NCBI GenBank assembly: GCA_013397435.1
Contig: VZRG01002074.1
Span: 62,001-126,000 of the forward strand
From: Erythrocercus mccallii
Lineage: Eukaryota; Chordata; Aves; Passeriformes; Dicruridae
DNA length: 64,000 nucleotides
Reading direction: 5' to 3'
Shown: positions 57,201-64,000 of the stretch, piece by piece
How positions within the stretch are numbered: position 1 is the first letter of the stretch
Layout of the letters: each line of letters opens with the position of its first letter
Translations under genes and position numbers: made by a program
Notes under the pieces: model-generated
What the model saw: the letters and a program-made list of their open reading frames with translations, nothing else
Told to the model about the DNA's origin: nothing
Database searches by the model: none

Positions 57201-57931
57201 CAGCATGTGAAGAGGCTGAGGGAAATGAGGTGAGACATTGTCTCATTGAATGCAAAGACTTCTTAGGTGTGATAGTCATGGGAAGAATTGGGTTTATTTA
57301 GTTGAAAGTAATTGTTTGCTTCAAAAATCTGATGGTGCTTCTCTATATCAGCAACAGTGTCCCCCAAGTGGGTAAGAGCCTGATTTTGACATAAATTACG
57401 AATTTCTAAGAAAACAAACCTGACACCAAACCTTTTCCTAAATCCTGGCCTTTATCAGAGAAAGAATATGAGTAGGGCAGGCACATAGGGCAGTACCTAG
57501 GAGGTTTTAAACCAGAGGTGGTATTACTGAGTTAATGTATTGATAAGTTATCTTATTCTGGTGAAACTGAAAGACTGATGACTAATCTGGACAGTGAAAA
57601 TGCAAGGGTTCAGTCTCAAAGACACCAGTGCTTTATGCTGGAAGTGGGAGCAGGAAATGAGGTGGAGCAGTGACCTTGTCATCTCTTGTATTTTTGCTTG
57701 AGAATACAGTTGAGGGCTGACCACCTGAAGTTCATTGACCTCCAGAAGGGCAAGATAGGCAGATAGATTCTCCTAACTCCTTGTGTCATTGATAAAATCT
57801 ATTTAATTATTGTTGATGAGTTCCTATGCATTTTAGCTAGCCCTCAATTTTCTTGTTTTCTTTACAGCCCTCTCTGGGAAATGGTGCAGGATGGAATTGA
57901 CCTCAAAAGCATTAAATGGACTCAGCACTGA
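45081..57931 (+). CDS. NFS1: Mitochondrial cysteine desulfurase, complete coding span
   Basis: NFS1 is the PLP enzyme that takes sulfur from L-cysteine as a persulfide and gives it to ISCU with ISD11, ACP and frataxin. Coding exons are 45081-45207, 45305-45372, 46122-46238, 47748-47831, 48553-48705, 49631-49724, 52286-52420, 53751-53908, 55305-55410, 55583-55664, 56929-57012, 57140-57229 and 57868-57931. Phases agree and give 1362 nt, 453 residues plus stop (human 457). The PLP lysine is Lys254 in SGHKIYGPKG; the mobile catalytic Cys377 lies in SGSACTSASLEPS; cofactor-site residues Asp228 and Gln231 are present. The Arg-rich N-terminus (MLLWRRLASLRGERVPRRLR) is a mitochondrial presequence followed by (Gly-Ser)9. 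Met57 (YMDVQATT) corresponds to the internal start reported for the non-mitochondrial human form. No disruption seen. Confidence 0.97.
45152..45205 (+). repeat. NFS1: Hexanucleotide repeat (GGGATC)9 in NFS1 exon 1
   Basis: Nine perfect GGGATC units lie inside the coding exon, ending 2 nt before the exon 1 donor. In frame they are GGA-TCG, giving (Gly-Ser)9. Unit changes add or remove one Gly-Ser pair and keep the frame. Confidence 0.97.
45305..45372 (+). CDS. NFS1: NFS1 exon 2
   Basis: Encodes residues 43-65, ending RPLYMDVQATTPL; contains Met57 and the start of the folded enzyme. Separated from exon 1 by a 97-bp intron. Confidence 0.95.
46122..46238 (+). CDS. NFS1: NFS1 exon 3
   Basis: Encodes residues 66-104 (DPRVLDSMLPYLTAYYGNPH and following), including the conserved HAYGWESEAA segment. 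Phase 0 at both ends. Confidence 0.96.
46401..47320 (-). mobile_element. 5'-truncated CR1 LINE (3' end)
   Basis: The + strand begins AATCATAGAAT, the complement of the CR1 3'-terminal ATTCTATG unit. It continues with the familiar antisense CR1 3' region: motifs such as CTCTGGGTAAAAAAC, CAAGTAACCTCAGCTG, GTGAGGCCACCCCAATGC and CCAGGTGCAGAAGCCGGCA. The sense strand is therefore minus and the element is truncated at about 47320. A 171-bp segment at 46431-46601 is not CR1 and interrupts it. The 196-codon frame on the + strand is an antisense reading. Confidence 0.9.
46431..46601. repeat. Unclassified dispersed repeat, copy B, nested in CR1
   Basis: A 171-bp segment between the CR1 pieces ending GGAAGGG and starting ACAAGGATCATCAACTCC, which are adjacent or nearly so in ordinary CR1 copies. 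It matches 43735-43895 in the ROMO1 intron. Insertion into a CR1 suggests a mobile or duplicated unit younger than that CR1. Confidence 0.75.
47748..47831 (+). CDS. NFS1: NFS1 exon 4
   Basis: Encodes residues 105-132, with the PLP phosphate-binding segment TSGATESNN. Phase 0 at both ends. Confidence 0.96.
48040..48145. repeat. AT-rich degenerate tandem repeat
   Basis: Repeated units of about 17-30 bp built on ATATTTTACCTTA and TATTTTACCTAAT in NFS1 intron 4. Low-complexity expansion with no evident role. Confidence 0.75.
48553..48705 (+). CDS. NFS1: NFS1 exon 5
   Basis: Encodes residues 133-183, including TTQTEHKCVLDSC with the His that stacks on the PLP ring in this family. Exactly 51 codons. 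Confidence 0.96.
49631..49724 (+). CDS. NFS1: NFS1 exon 6
   Basis: Encodes residues 184-215 (VSVMTVNNEIGVKQPVHDI), including the conserved NNEIG. Donor ATTG|GTAAGT. Confidence 0.96.
49725..52285 (+). other. NFS1: NFS1 intron 6, with solo LTR
   Basis: A 2.6-kb intron containing the antisense LTR at 50458-51059. A GC-richer segment at about 51440-51650, with inverted AGGCCAGGCCTGAGGCCT, is probably another unclassified repeat. Confidence 0.75.
50458..51059 (-). mobile_element. Solo LTR of an avian ERVL-like retrovirus
   Basis: About 600 bp with terminal TG...CA. Read on the - strand it starts TGTGCTGGTTTTGG and AGAGTTAACTTTCTTC and ends CCAGGACA. Internal blocks such as AAGGGATATTTCAGACCAC and ACTGTCTTTATCTCAA match common avian ERVL-type LTRs as I remember them. 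No gag, pol or env lies beside it, so it is a solo LTR left by recombination. The flanks, CTTTC and CCTTC, are similar but not an exact target duplication. It lies antisense in the NFS1 intron. Confidence 0.8.
52286..52420 (+). CDS. NFS1: NFS1 exon 7, PLP lysine
   Basis: Encodes residues 215-260 with FFHTDAAQAIGK (Asp228, Gln231) and the Schiff-base Lys254 in SGHKIYGPKG. Confidence 0.97.
53751..53908 (+). CDS. NFS1: NFS1 exon 8
   Basis: Encodes residues 260-312 (VGALYVRRRPRV, QSGGGQERGLRSGTVPTPLA), with the conserved GGGQE-R-GT segment. Acceptor CCAAG. Confidence 0.96.
55305..55410 (+). CDS. NFS1: NFS1 exon 9
   Basis: Encodes residues 313-348 (YDHKRILQLAERLVTKIMNE and following). Ends CCAG|GTAACT. 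Confidence 0.95.
55583..55664 (+). CDS. NFS1: NFS1 exon 10
   Basis: Encodes residues 348-375 (CINLSFAYVEGESLLMALKD and following), ending in SSGS before the catalytic loop. Confidence 0.96.
55665..56928 (+). other. NFS1: NFS1 intron 10
   Basis: A 1.3-kb intron with an A/C-rich tract at 55868-55925 and a T/C-rich stretch at 56560-56780. No exon or assignable repeat. Confidence 0.7.
56929..57012 (+). CDS. NFS1: NFS1 exon 11, catalytic cysteine
   Basis: Encodes residues 375-403 (SACTSASLEPSYVLRAIGTD and following). Cys377 carries the persulfide on the mobile loop. Confidence 0.97.
57140..57229 (+). CDS. NFS1: NFS1 exon 12
   Basis: Encodes residues 403-433 (FGIGRFTTEEEVDYTVQKCI and following). 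Confidence 0.96.
57868..57931 (+). CDS. NFS1: NFS1 exon 13, stop codon
   Basis: Encodes residues 433-453 (SPLWEMVQDGIDLKSIKWTQ, H) and TGA at 57929-57931. This C-terminal tail contacts the scaffold ISCU in the known complex. Confidence 0.96.
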
Positions 57932-59655
57932 GAAAACATTGCTATTCATGGACTAGTTATGGATTAAAATGCATTTTTCTGTACAATCTTGAGCAAATTA
58001 TGCAGCACTTCTGTTTTCTGACGCAATTTGACCAGAGAGCTACCCTTTCAGACCACAAAATCTAAGAAGCCAAAAATGAAGCTAGTTTTTATCATGGAGA
58101 AAGCCAGGCTGATCTGACACCCACTGTGTTTCTATTGACACTCAGAAATTTATAGTAAAACATAATTTATTCAGAAATGTATTTTCTGATGAGAAAATTA
58201 AATCAGCGTGTTGACTTCCAGGCTAGTGAATTCTGGCAAGAGGTGGCTTCTCAGTGTAACACATTCCAAGTCACTGTTGTGTTTGCACCACAGACCTGTT
58301 GCCAATTTGTTCTGACATGGGTATCCTGCAACATCAGCTGGGTTTTGCCTCTCAAATGCCTTGTATTGCAAGAAATTCTCAGATAGGAGGACACTTGGAA
58401 CTCTAGAGGAAAGGGATGCCTCAGTGTGGCTATGTGCCTTCACGGATAAGTTGTATGTGTAGATAAGAATATTTTTTTTCTGAAATTGAGTATTTTTGGC
58501 CCATTTTCCTTGGTTTTTTGTGTGTGCATCTTCTGTGTGTGTATGTGCATTAATCCAAAAGATTCTTCTGTGTTTCAGAGTTTATGATACAATCATGATG
58601 CACTTTGCTGTCCCCTCCATTGAGCTTTTTCCATGCAGTTTTTTCTCAGTGAGGAAAGAAAACCTGAATGACTGGGGGAGGGGATAGGCAGAATATGTCA
58701 GCTTTGGTGGCAACACCAGTTTGGTGGGAGTATGAGTGGTAGAGGTGGTGGGGAGAGCAGATACAGTGCAATGTCTTAAGGCATGTTTTGGGGTTTTTTT
58801 TCTTAGGTTTTTTTTTCTCCCCTTGTCATGAGACCTTTGCTGTGACTTGGCTTGCCTATGGGCCCTTAGTTTCTGTCACTGCAAGGAGTCTGCCCAGCTC
58901 AGCCAGTATACTTTGTCTGTAGATAAGAACACGTGGCACTGAAGTTTTCTTTGTCTCGCAGACTGTACTGTTTGACTAGAGATTCGCATGGCAATCCGTT
59001 CCCTGCACATGCTAGGGGTAGTATCTCTTAAAAAGGATTTGATGAGATTCATTCCTATCAGTGTTTCTCCTTTCTTACTTTTGGTGATCTTTCCAGTAAG
59101 AAACTGAACCTGTATGGCAAAGTGCCTTTTTTTCAGTGCATAAGCAAAGAGCTTTCAAAGTAGTGTGTTGATTGATGGATGCTGTGTTAGCTGCTGAATT
59201 TGGTATACCCCATAGACAATATTTCACCTTCAGTTTGGGATGGACTCTTTCTCGAGGATCAATTGTGTCATGTAAAAACTGAAGCTGAATCTCACAAGAT
59301 GGATTGTGTTACAGAAGCTTGTGTATTTTTTGTTACTAAGGACAGATTTAGTTGTTTGTAATGCAAAGCTAATCCTTGGTTGTTCATTTTGAAATTACTA
59401 GCTTTAGCAATTTTAATATTGTAGTGCTGGCACCTTATATTTCATCACATTTTTAAACTACCATATGCATAAATATGTTTTAGCAGTGTTGTATGTACTC
59501 TTTTTCATCCTTGGGGCTTACATATTTTCTGGATTAAGCATGTGATAACATGCTTTCTTAGCGTGTTTTAGAAATATATGTTCATGAGTTGTTCTATGTG
59601 TTTTGAGAATGATAAAAAATACAGATAAGAATTAAACTTGGCTACTGTCAGTCTT
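57932..59655 (+). other. NFS1: NFS1 3' UTR and downstream region
   Basis: The first good poly(A) candidate is ATTAAA at 59631-59636; AATAAA follows at 59929-59934. The 3' UTR could thus be about 1.7-2 kb, or shorter if a weak upstream signal is used. No second gene is seen in this stretch. Confidence 0.5.
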
Positions 59656-60999
59656 TTTGGATGCTCCTTTTTGGGTGAACCATGCAGGTAAGTTGCTGAA
59701 TTGCGGCTTTAATTAGGCAATAGAAAAGGGTAAACCTTTCTGTGAACATTGTTAGAAGTTTGCTGTCATTGAGTTGACATTTGACTTTTGAAGAGTCATT
59801 CTTCTCAAACTCAATGCGTGATCTGAGCTAATTTTTTTTTAACTTGAATAGCTTAAATTGTGGTTATTTTGAAAGAAAAGAGCCTCAGTTCTTGAAGATT
59901 ATGACCACCTCTTATTTGATAAGACTTAAATAAAAATTCTACATGTAAAGGTTAGGGAAACTCATTCATACTAGTAACAAATTGTTGTGTGAGGTCATAG
60001 GTTGGAAACAGAAATCACAACTCAAGTCCTCCTGATCATAAGACAAACAGCCTGTTTTATCATTTGGAACCTTCTTATACAGGGAGTTCAAAACTCCCAG
60101 ATCTAGACACTGATTTGTCTAGGTCTTAACACCATCCAGCTCCCTGGCCAATGATACATCTGCATTTAGAGTTAGAAGGGATTGGTTTAGGTCTCTGAGT
60201 TTAAATCTATCCTATGATTGTTCACCTAGGGACTTGTTTATCAAATGAGGAGAGCCATATTTGGTTTCTTATTATAACCAGATTTATCTGTCCAGCTACA
60301 GACTATCTGTACTGTGTCAACAAATGTTTATTTGAAATGTTTATAGGACAAGATGAGGAAAAATGTATAGTGGAGCTACTTCCCACATGACAGAAAGAAG
60401 TAATGCTAAGAATAAACATCTAGCTGTACCTCAGTGAATGCAATTAAAGCCTTTGGGGGATGAACAAACCTCAGTCTGTCCCACTCTTACCAGTTGGATG
60501 CCAGTGTATGGTGGTGCATCATCCCCACCCCAGGCTGCACCATGATCTGAAGAATGCTCACTAGGCCTTGGCCTTGAACAGCTTTTGGGTTCAGCTCCTC
60601 TTGAGCTTATCAGAAACACTGCTCCAGGAACTGGTGCTGTCCAATGAGCTTCTGCTTTTTTTTTTTTAATGAACATCCTTGGAAACTTTTTTTTCTTGAA
60701 TGGCATAATATTCTTGTTCTCCCACTTGCAAAGAAAGTTCCTGACCTGAAGTTGCCAGGATGAAACATTGTTGTGACTAAAGCCCATCCCCTGTGGCCCC
60801 GTAAACAGTGGCCCTGAGTGAGACCCTTGGGGCTCTCCTGGGCTGCAGTGACCTCCCTATGCTGGGGCCTCTCTGAGCTGGGAACTCTCCCATTTGCTGT
60901 ACTCGAGAATCCCCGAAGGACAGGTCCTGGGCTGAACCCTGCACTCCTCAAGGCTCTGCCCTTCACCCCGTGAAAAAGGCAAAGGCATCTGTAGTATTT
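59656..60999. other. Intergenic DNA between NFS1 and the RBM12/CPNE1 start
   Basis: AT-rich, with further AATAAA sites (59929, about 60410) and a T-tract at 60658-60668. The part after about 60790 becomes GC-richer and may already belong to the CR1 that is clear from 61000. Two 118-codon antisense frames have no domain. Confidence 0.5.
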
Positions 61000-61400
61000 T
61001 AGTTAAAACCATCCGTGTGCCTGGAGGGCTGTGATCTTATTAGCAACAGGGAGATGTGTTGGGATGACTCTTGTGACTGGAGGGTTGGAATAGAAGGACA
61101 CAGACAGGGGAGAAGAGAGGTTCTCTATGTTGCTCTCGGCAGATGACCAGCTGGAGTACATGGAGCCCCACCTGGGGATGAATGAGGAACTAAGAGCTCA
61201 GGAGTCAGGATTAATTGGAGGGCAGGGACAGGTCACATCACAGTGGGGGTCTGCTACAGGCCACCTGACCACAAAGATGAGCCAATGAGGGTCATCACAG
61301 ACAAACAGGGACGGCCTCATGTTTATAAACCCTAGTTTTCATGGGGGAATTCAACCACCCTGACATCTGCTGGGGGGAGAACCCAGCAGGGCACAGGCGC
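61000..61400 (+). mobile_element. CR1 LINE fragment, endonuclease region
   Basis: A sense-strand CR1 piece, recognisable by blocks such as GATGTGTTGGGATGACTC, GGGGTCTGCTACAGGCCACC and, at 61344-61373, codons for GEFNHPDICW. Active copies read GDFNHPDICW, so the catalytic Asp is Glu here. Stops and shifts elsewhere confirm a dead copy. Borders are approximate. Confidence 0.8.
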
Positions 61401-61499
61401 CTTACCTTTCTGCCCCTCGTACGACCTCCTGTCCCTTCCTCCTCACAGCACAGCCAGCAGACTCGTCTCCCTCCCAGCTAAGTCACTCTCTATCACACC

Positions 61500-61910
61500 C
61501 ATAGCTGTGAGGGCGAGGCTGTTCCCAATCTTTGGTAATAAACACAGCTGCAATATATTGAGGCAAGATTACCTTCAGCACTCTCTCTTCTTACACTGAC
61601 TCGCCTTGGCCTTGCCATAGTGGATATTCACATGCAGAACATTTGTGCAGCTTTGAAGAGAAAGAAAGTCGGCTGGCAGCGGACAGAATTATCTGAACTT
61701 ACAGCATTGACAGATCAACAAATAAAGGAAAGAGAAAAAACCAGACCACTGCTGATAGCAGAAGGGCGAAGGAGTGATAAATCAATCGTAAGATCGGCTT
61801 ATCAAAATCCCGATCCTCCAGACTGTACTGGCAACGAGGATCGGCGAGCCCGGCTCTCTGGAGAAAGTAGCCCGGATAGAAGGAACCACACCACATTTCC
61901 TGCAACATAA
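61500..61910 (+). other. Possible LTR/leader remnant with a 96-codon frame
   Basis: AATAAA at about 61536-61541 is followed by about 280 bp of unique-looking sequence, then a block at 61829-61860 beginning TGGCAACGAGGATCGGCGAG. That block resembles the primer-binding site and leader region that follow some avian retroviral LTRs. A 96-codon frame (61620-61910, + strand, Lys/Arg-rich) crosses it and resembles no protein I know. It could also be upstream promoter sequence of the next gene. I do not call it coding. Confidence 0.25.
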
Positions 61911-62480
61911 CTCCTTTCCGGAGCTGAAAGTTCCAATGACATTCCCTCCTGGTCTCACTGCGCGGGCTTTTCAACAGAGCCAGTGGCTCTGCCGGGGTGG
62001 GCCTCTGCATCGGCGGCCCCTCTCCGCGGACTTCCGTGGGCTCCAGGCCGGGTGGTGGGAGCCACAAGGGCTTTGTGTCTTTTTAAATTTTTCTGTATTT
62101 GTTTTCGGTGTTTCCCCTCCTTTTGCTACATCTGGTCTTTAGAGGGTTTTTTGTGTTGCTTTTTCCCCTTCGCTTTTCTACCGCGGGTGTTTGGGGGGGA
62201 GACGGGGATGGAGTAGCCCTGGGAGGGTTGTGGCGGGCCGAGCCGAGTGAGCCATGACGGGTCCGCACGGCTTCCACCATCACTGTTGCCCGGTCAGTAC
62301 AGATGTGAGTACAACACGGCGGCGTTTGTTTTTCTCTCTCCTCCGCAGCAGCTGCAAGATGGCAGTGGCCAAAATTTTCTTTCTCTTTCCCCTCCCCTTT
62401 TCCCTGCAGGAGGCATAGACCGCCCCCCTACCCCCCACCCGCTCCAACGCGGAGTGGTTTCTGACTTACCTCTGTTTAAT
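61900..62480 (+). promoter_or_regulatory. Probable RBM12/CPNE1 promoter region
   Basis: GC-rich sequence with an ETS-like TTTCCGGAG (about 61915) and a YY1-like AAGATGGCAG (about 62355). In human and chicken the next genes after NFS1 are CPNE1 and RBM12, which share a promoter and the same orientation. This position and composition fit, but the coding exons would lie beyond the window. Confidence 0.5.
62220..62304 (+). other. Probable 5' UTR exon of RBM12/CPNE1
   Basis: A GC-rich leader ends at a good donor, ACAGAT|GTGAGT, with GT at 62305. An ATG at 62253 lies within it but opens no recognised protein. The 5' end is a guess. Assignment rests on synteny. Confidence 0.4.
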
Positions 62481-63074
62481 GAAGTTTACGTATTGTGTTT
62501 GTATATGCCTTGAAAATGTATTGATATAGGCTTTTTAAAGTTAATTTTGTTTTCTGACTGAATTCTAAGTTTTTACAGTTTTACGGTTGCTGGAGAGGTA
62601 GAAAGCAGTAAATGCTGTGCCTTATTACCTTAACTCTACCTGGATGAGAAATTTGCCAGCAGACCCAGGTGTTTCCTGCATCAAAACAATACTCAAGTGG
62701 TTTTGACTTAGAATTTTGAACCGATTGATATGACAGCTGGACCTATTTTTGAAGTGAGCTTGGGAATCATTTTCTAGAGACGATTATCCAATTCTTCACT
62801 GATTTGAGGTTTATCAGCTGTTTGCAGACTGTGGGATGATGGTACAGTGTTTCAGAGATTGCTAATTACCTAATTTCACATGTGTTATTAATTATGTCTG
62901 TTATCTGAAATACTCCTGATTGTTGTATTTGAATTATTTGTGATTGCTGTAAGTTTCTGGTTTCACGACATATATTGTTCTGTTCTAATGTCCCCTTCAT
63001 ACTCATAACAAAAGACCTGCATCTCATTTTTTTTTAAAAAGAAGGGGACTTTAATGTCTTAACATTCAAATAAT
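62481..63074 (+). other. AT-rich DNA, probable first intron of RBM12/CPNE1
   Basis: No coding exon or recognised repeat. Composition drops to AT-rich directly after the promoter block, as expected of an intron. Confidence 0.45.
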
Positions 63075-63630
63075 GCCGTCTTGGTTTGAGGAGACAGGTA
63101 TCTGCCAGGGAAAGCTGGAGTTTTCTTGGAATGCAGAATGTAAACCCCCTTCCCTCTAAATTATTATAATTTTGCAATTAAGGGCTTTCAGGCAAAGCTT
63201 TGGTAATAGGGATAGCAGTTCTTTACTAAGAATATTGAACAATATAAGTGTAGCAATACAGAAAGACAAGCAAACAAAACAAACAAAACCCCTAGAAAAT
63301 CCCTGACCGAGCCAGGGACGTGACCTGACACCCTGTTGGACAGGATGTTAGAAGCAGTCCATATGAATCCTCCTGGAGTAGCAGATGTGGTTCTGTGGAG
63401 TAGAGATGATCTGCAGAGGAGACCAGAGGTGGAGAAATGGGTCCTGTCTTCCTCCGGAGAAATCCAGCAGAGAAACAGGAAAATCCTCCCGCAGCAGCAG
63501 TCAGGTCTGCACCTCTCCGAATCCAGGAGCAAGAGAGCACACCCCCCCACCCTCCTTTCCCTGCCGGTCAAGCACCCATAAGCACTCAGCAATTAGTTCC
63601 CTAGCAACCCACTGGGGAAAAAATTTCCAC
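63075..63630. mobile_element. LTR-like element, avian endogenous retrovirus type
   Basis: The stretch carries blocks I recall from a common passerine LTR family: GACAGGTATCTGCCAGGGA, AATTATTATAATTTTGCAAT, AGTTCTTTACTAAGAATAT, CCTGACACCCTGTTGGACAG, GGAGACCAGAGGTGGAGAAA and CCCGCAGCAGCAGTCAGG. Exact ends and orientation are not clear by eye, and no retroviral gene is visible beside it. The 134-codon antisense frame over it has no domain. Identification is from memory, so treat the family as open. Confidence 0.6.
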
Positions 63631-64000
63631 AAGCAAGGAAAGGAAAAAAAAAGAAACAAATCCAACCCCCAACAAATGCAAAATGTACATTAAAGATTAA
63701 GACAAAAATTTTTGAATAATGCAATATTCACATTAAAAACTTGGAAAAAAGATCATTAAATCTAAATCCCAATTGAGTGTACAACAGCAAAGCCAAATTG
63801 ATTCATTAAATTAAAGAGAAGATATGCATGTGTTTTTATCATCAACAGGTTAAAAGTAGTCATCTATTCATTTGATCAGACATCAGTTGCCTCAGGGAAA
63901 ATGAGGCTCAGTGAGAAGAGAAATGACTTCTCCACTACCTGGCCTTTGTAATCAGAACAGGAGCAAAAGTAGGGCTGCCAGCGTATGGATGTGTCTGGAG
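63631..64000. other. AT-rich DNA at right edge
   Basis: Purine- and A-rich sequence without a gene; it may include the end or internal part of the preceding retroviral element. Confidence 0.4.

Noticed and set aside
62253..62304. ATG in the probable RBM12/CPNE1 leader as a protein start
   Set aside because: The frame matches neither RBM12 nor CPNE1 N-termini as I know them; both genes start in later exons.

Overview
The window is nuclear DNA from a vertebrate, almost certainly a bird. It carries intron-split genes with GT-AG borders, CpG-island promoters, CR1-type LINE fragments and avian-style endogenous retroviral LTRs. The LTR types suggest a passerine, but I judged this from memory of sequence families, not from a search. 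The gene order RBM39 - ROMO1 - NFS1 - (RBM12/CPNE1) is the conserved block known from human 20q11.22, here in reverse orientation. It is ordinary conserved chromosome, with no sign of a bacterial or viral genome, gene cluster or CRISPR array.

Layout: 1-280 is a GC-rich block at the window edge, where synteny predicts the start of PHF20 on the - strand. 281-10199 is mostly unannotatable intergenic DNA with one intact tRNA-Glu(TTC) at 8403-8474. 10200-11450 is the RBM39 CpG-island promoter, with a cluster of TCTCGCGAGA-type palindromes. RBM39 (+) runs from about 10.6 kb to 40.7 kb. All 16 coding exons were placed with consistent phases and give a 522-residue protein. ROMO1 (-) lies at 42.1-45.0 kb and encodes 79 residues in two coding exons. 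NFS1 (+) has its ATG at 45081 and its stop at 57929-57931: 13 coding exons, 453 residues. ROMO1 and NFS1 share a head-to-head CpG-island promoter. From about 61.9 kb to the end there is probably the start of the RBM12/CPNE1 locus: a GC-rich leader with a splice donor, then an intron interrupted by an LTR-like element.

The genes are functionally separate. RBM39 is a nuclear splicing factor. NFS1 is the mitochondrial cysteine desulfurase that supplies sulfur for Fe-S clusters. ROMO1 is a small mitochondrial inner-membrane protein. The shared promoter puts the last two, both nuclear-encoded mitochondrial proteins, under common control.

Points most worth a second look: a probable RBM39 poison exon in intron 2 (in-frame stop after 38 codons) and a second possible one nearby; a NAGNAG acceptor at RBM39 exon 6; a nine-unit coding hexanucleotide repeat giving (Gly-Ser)9 beside the first splice donor of NFS1; and an unclassified ~165-bp dispersed repeat present twice within 3 kb, once nested inside a CR1. 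I found no convincing undescribed biological system.
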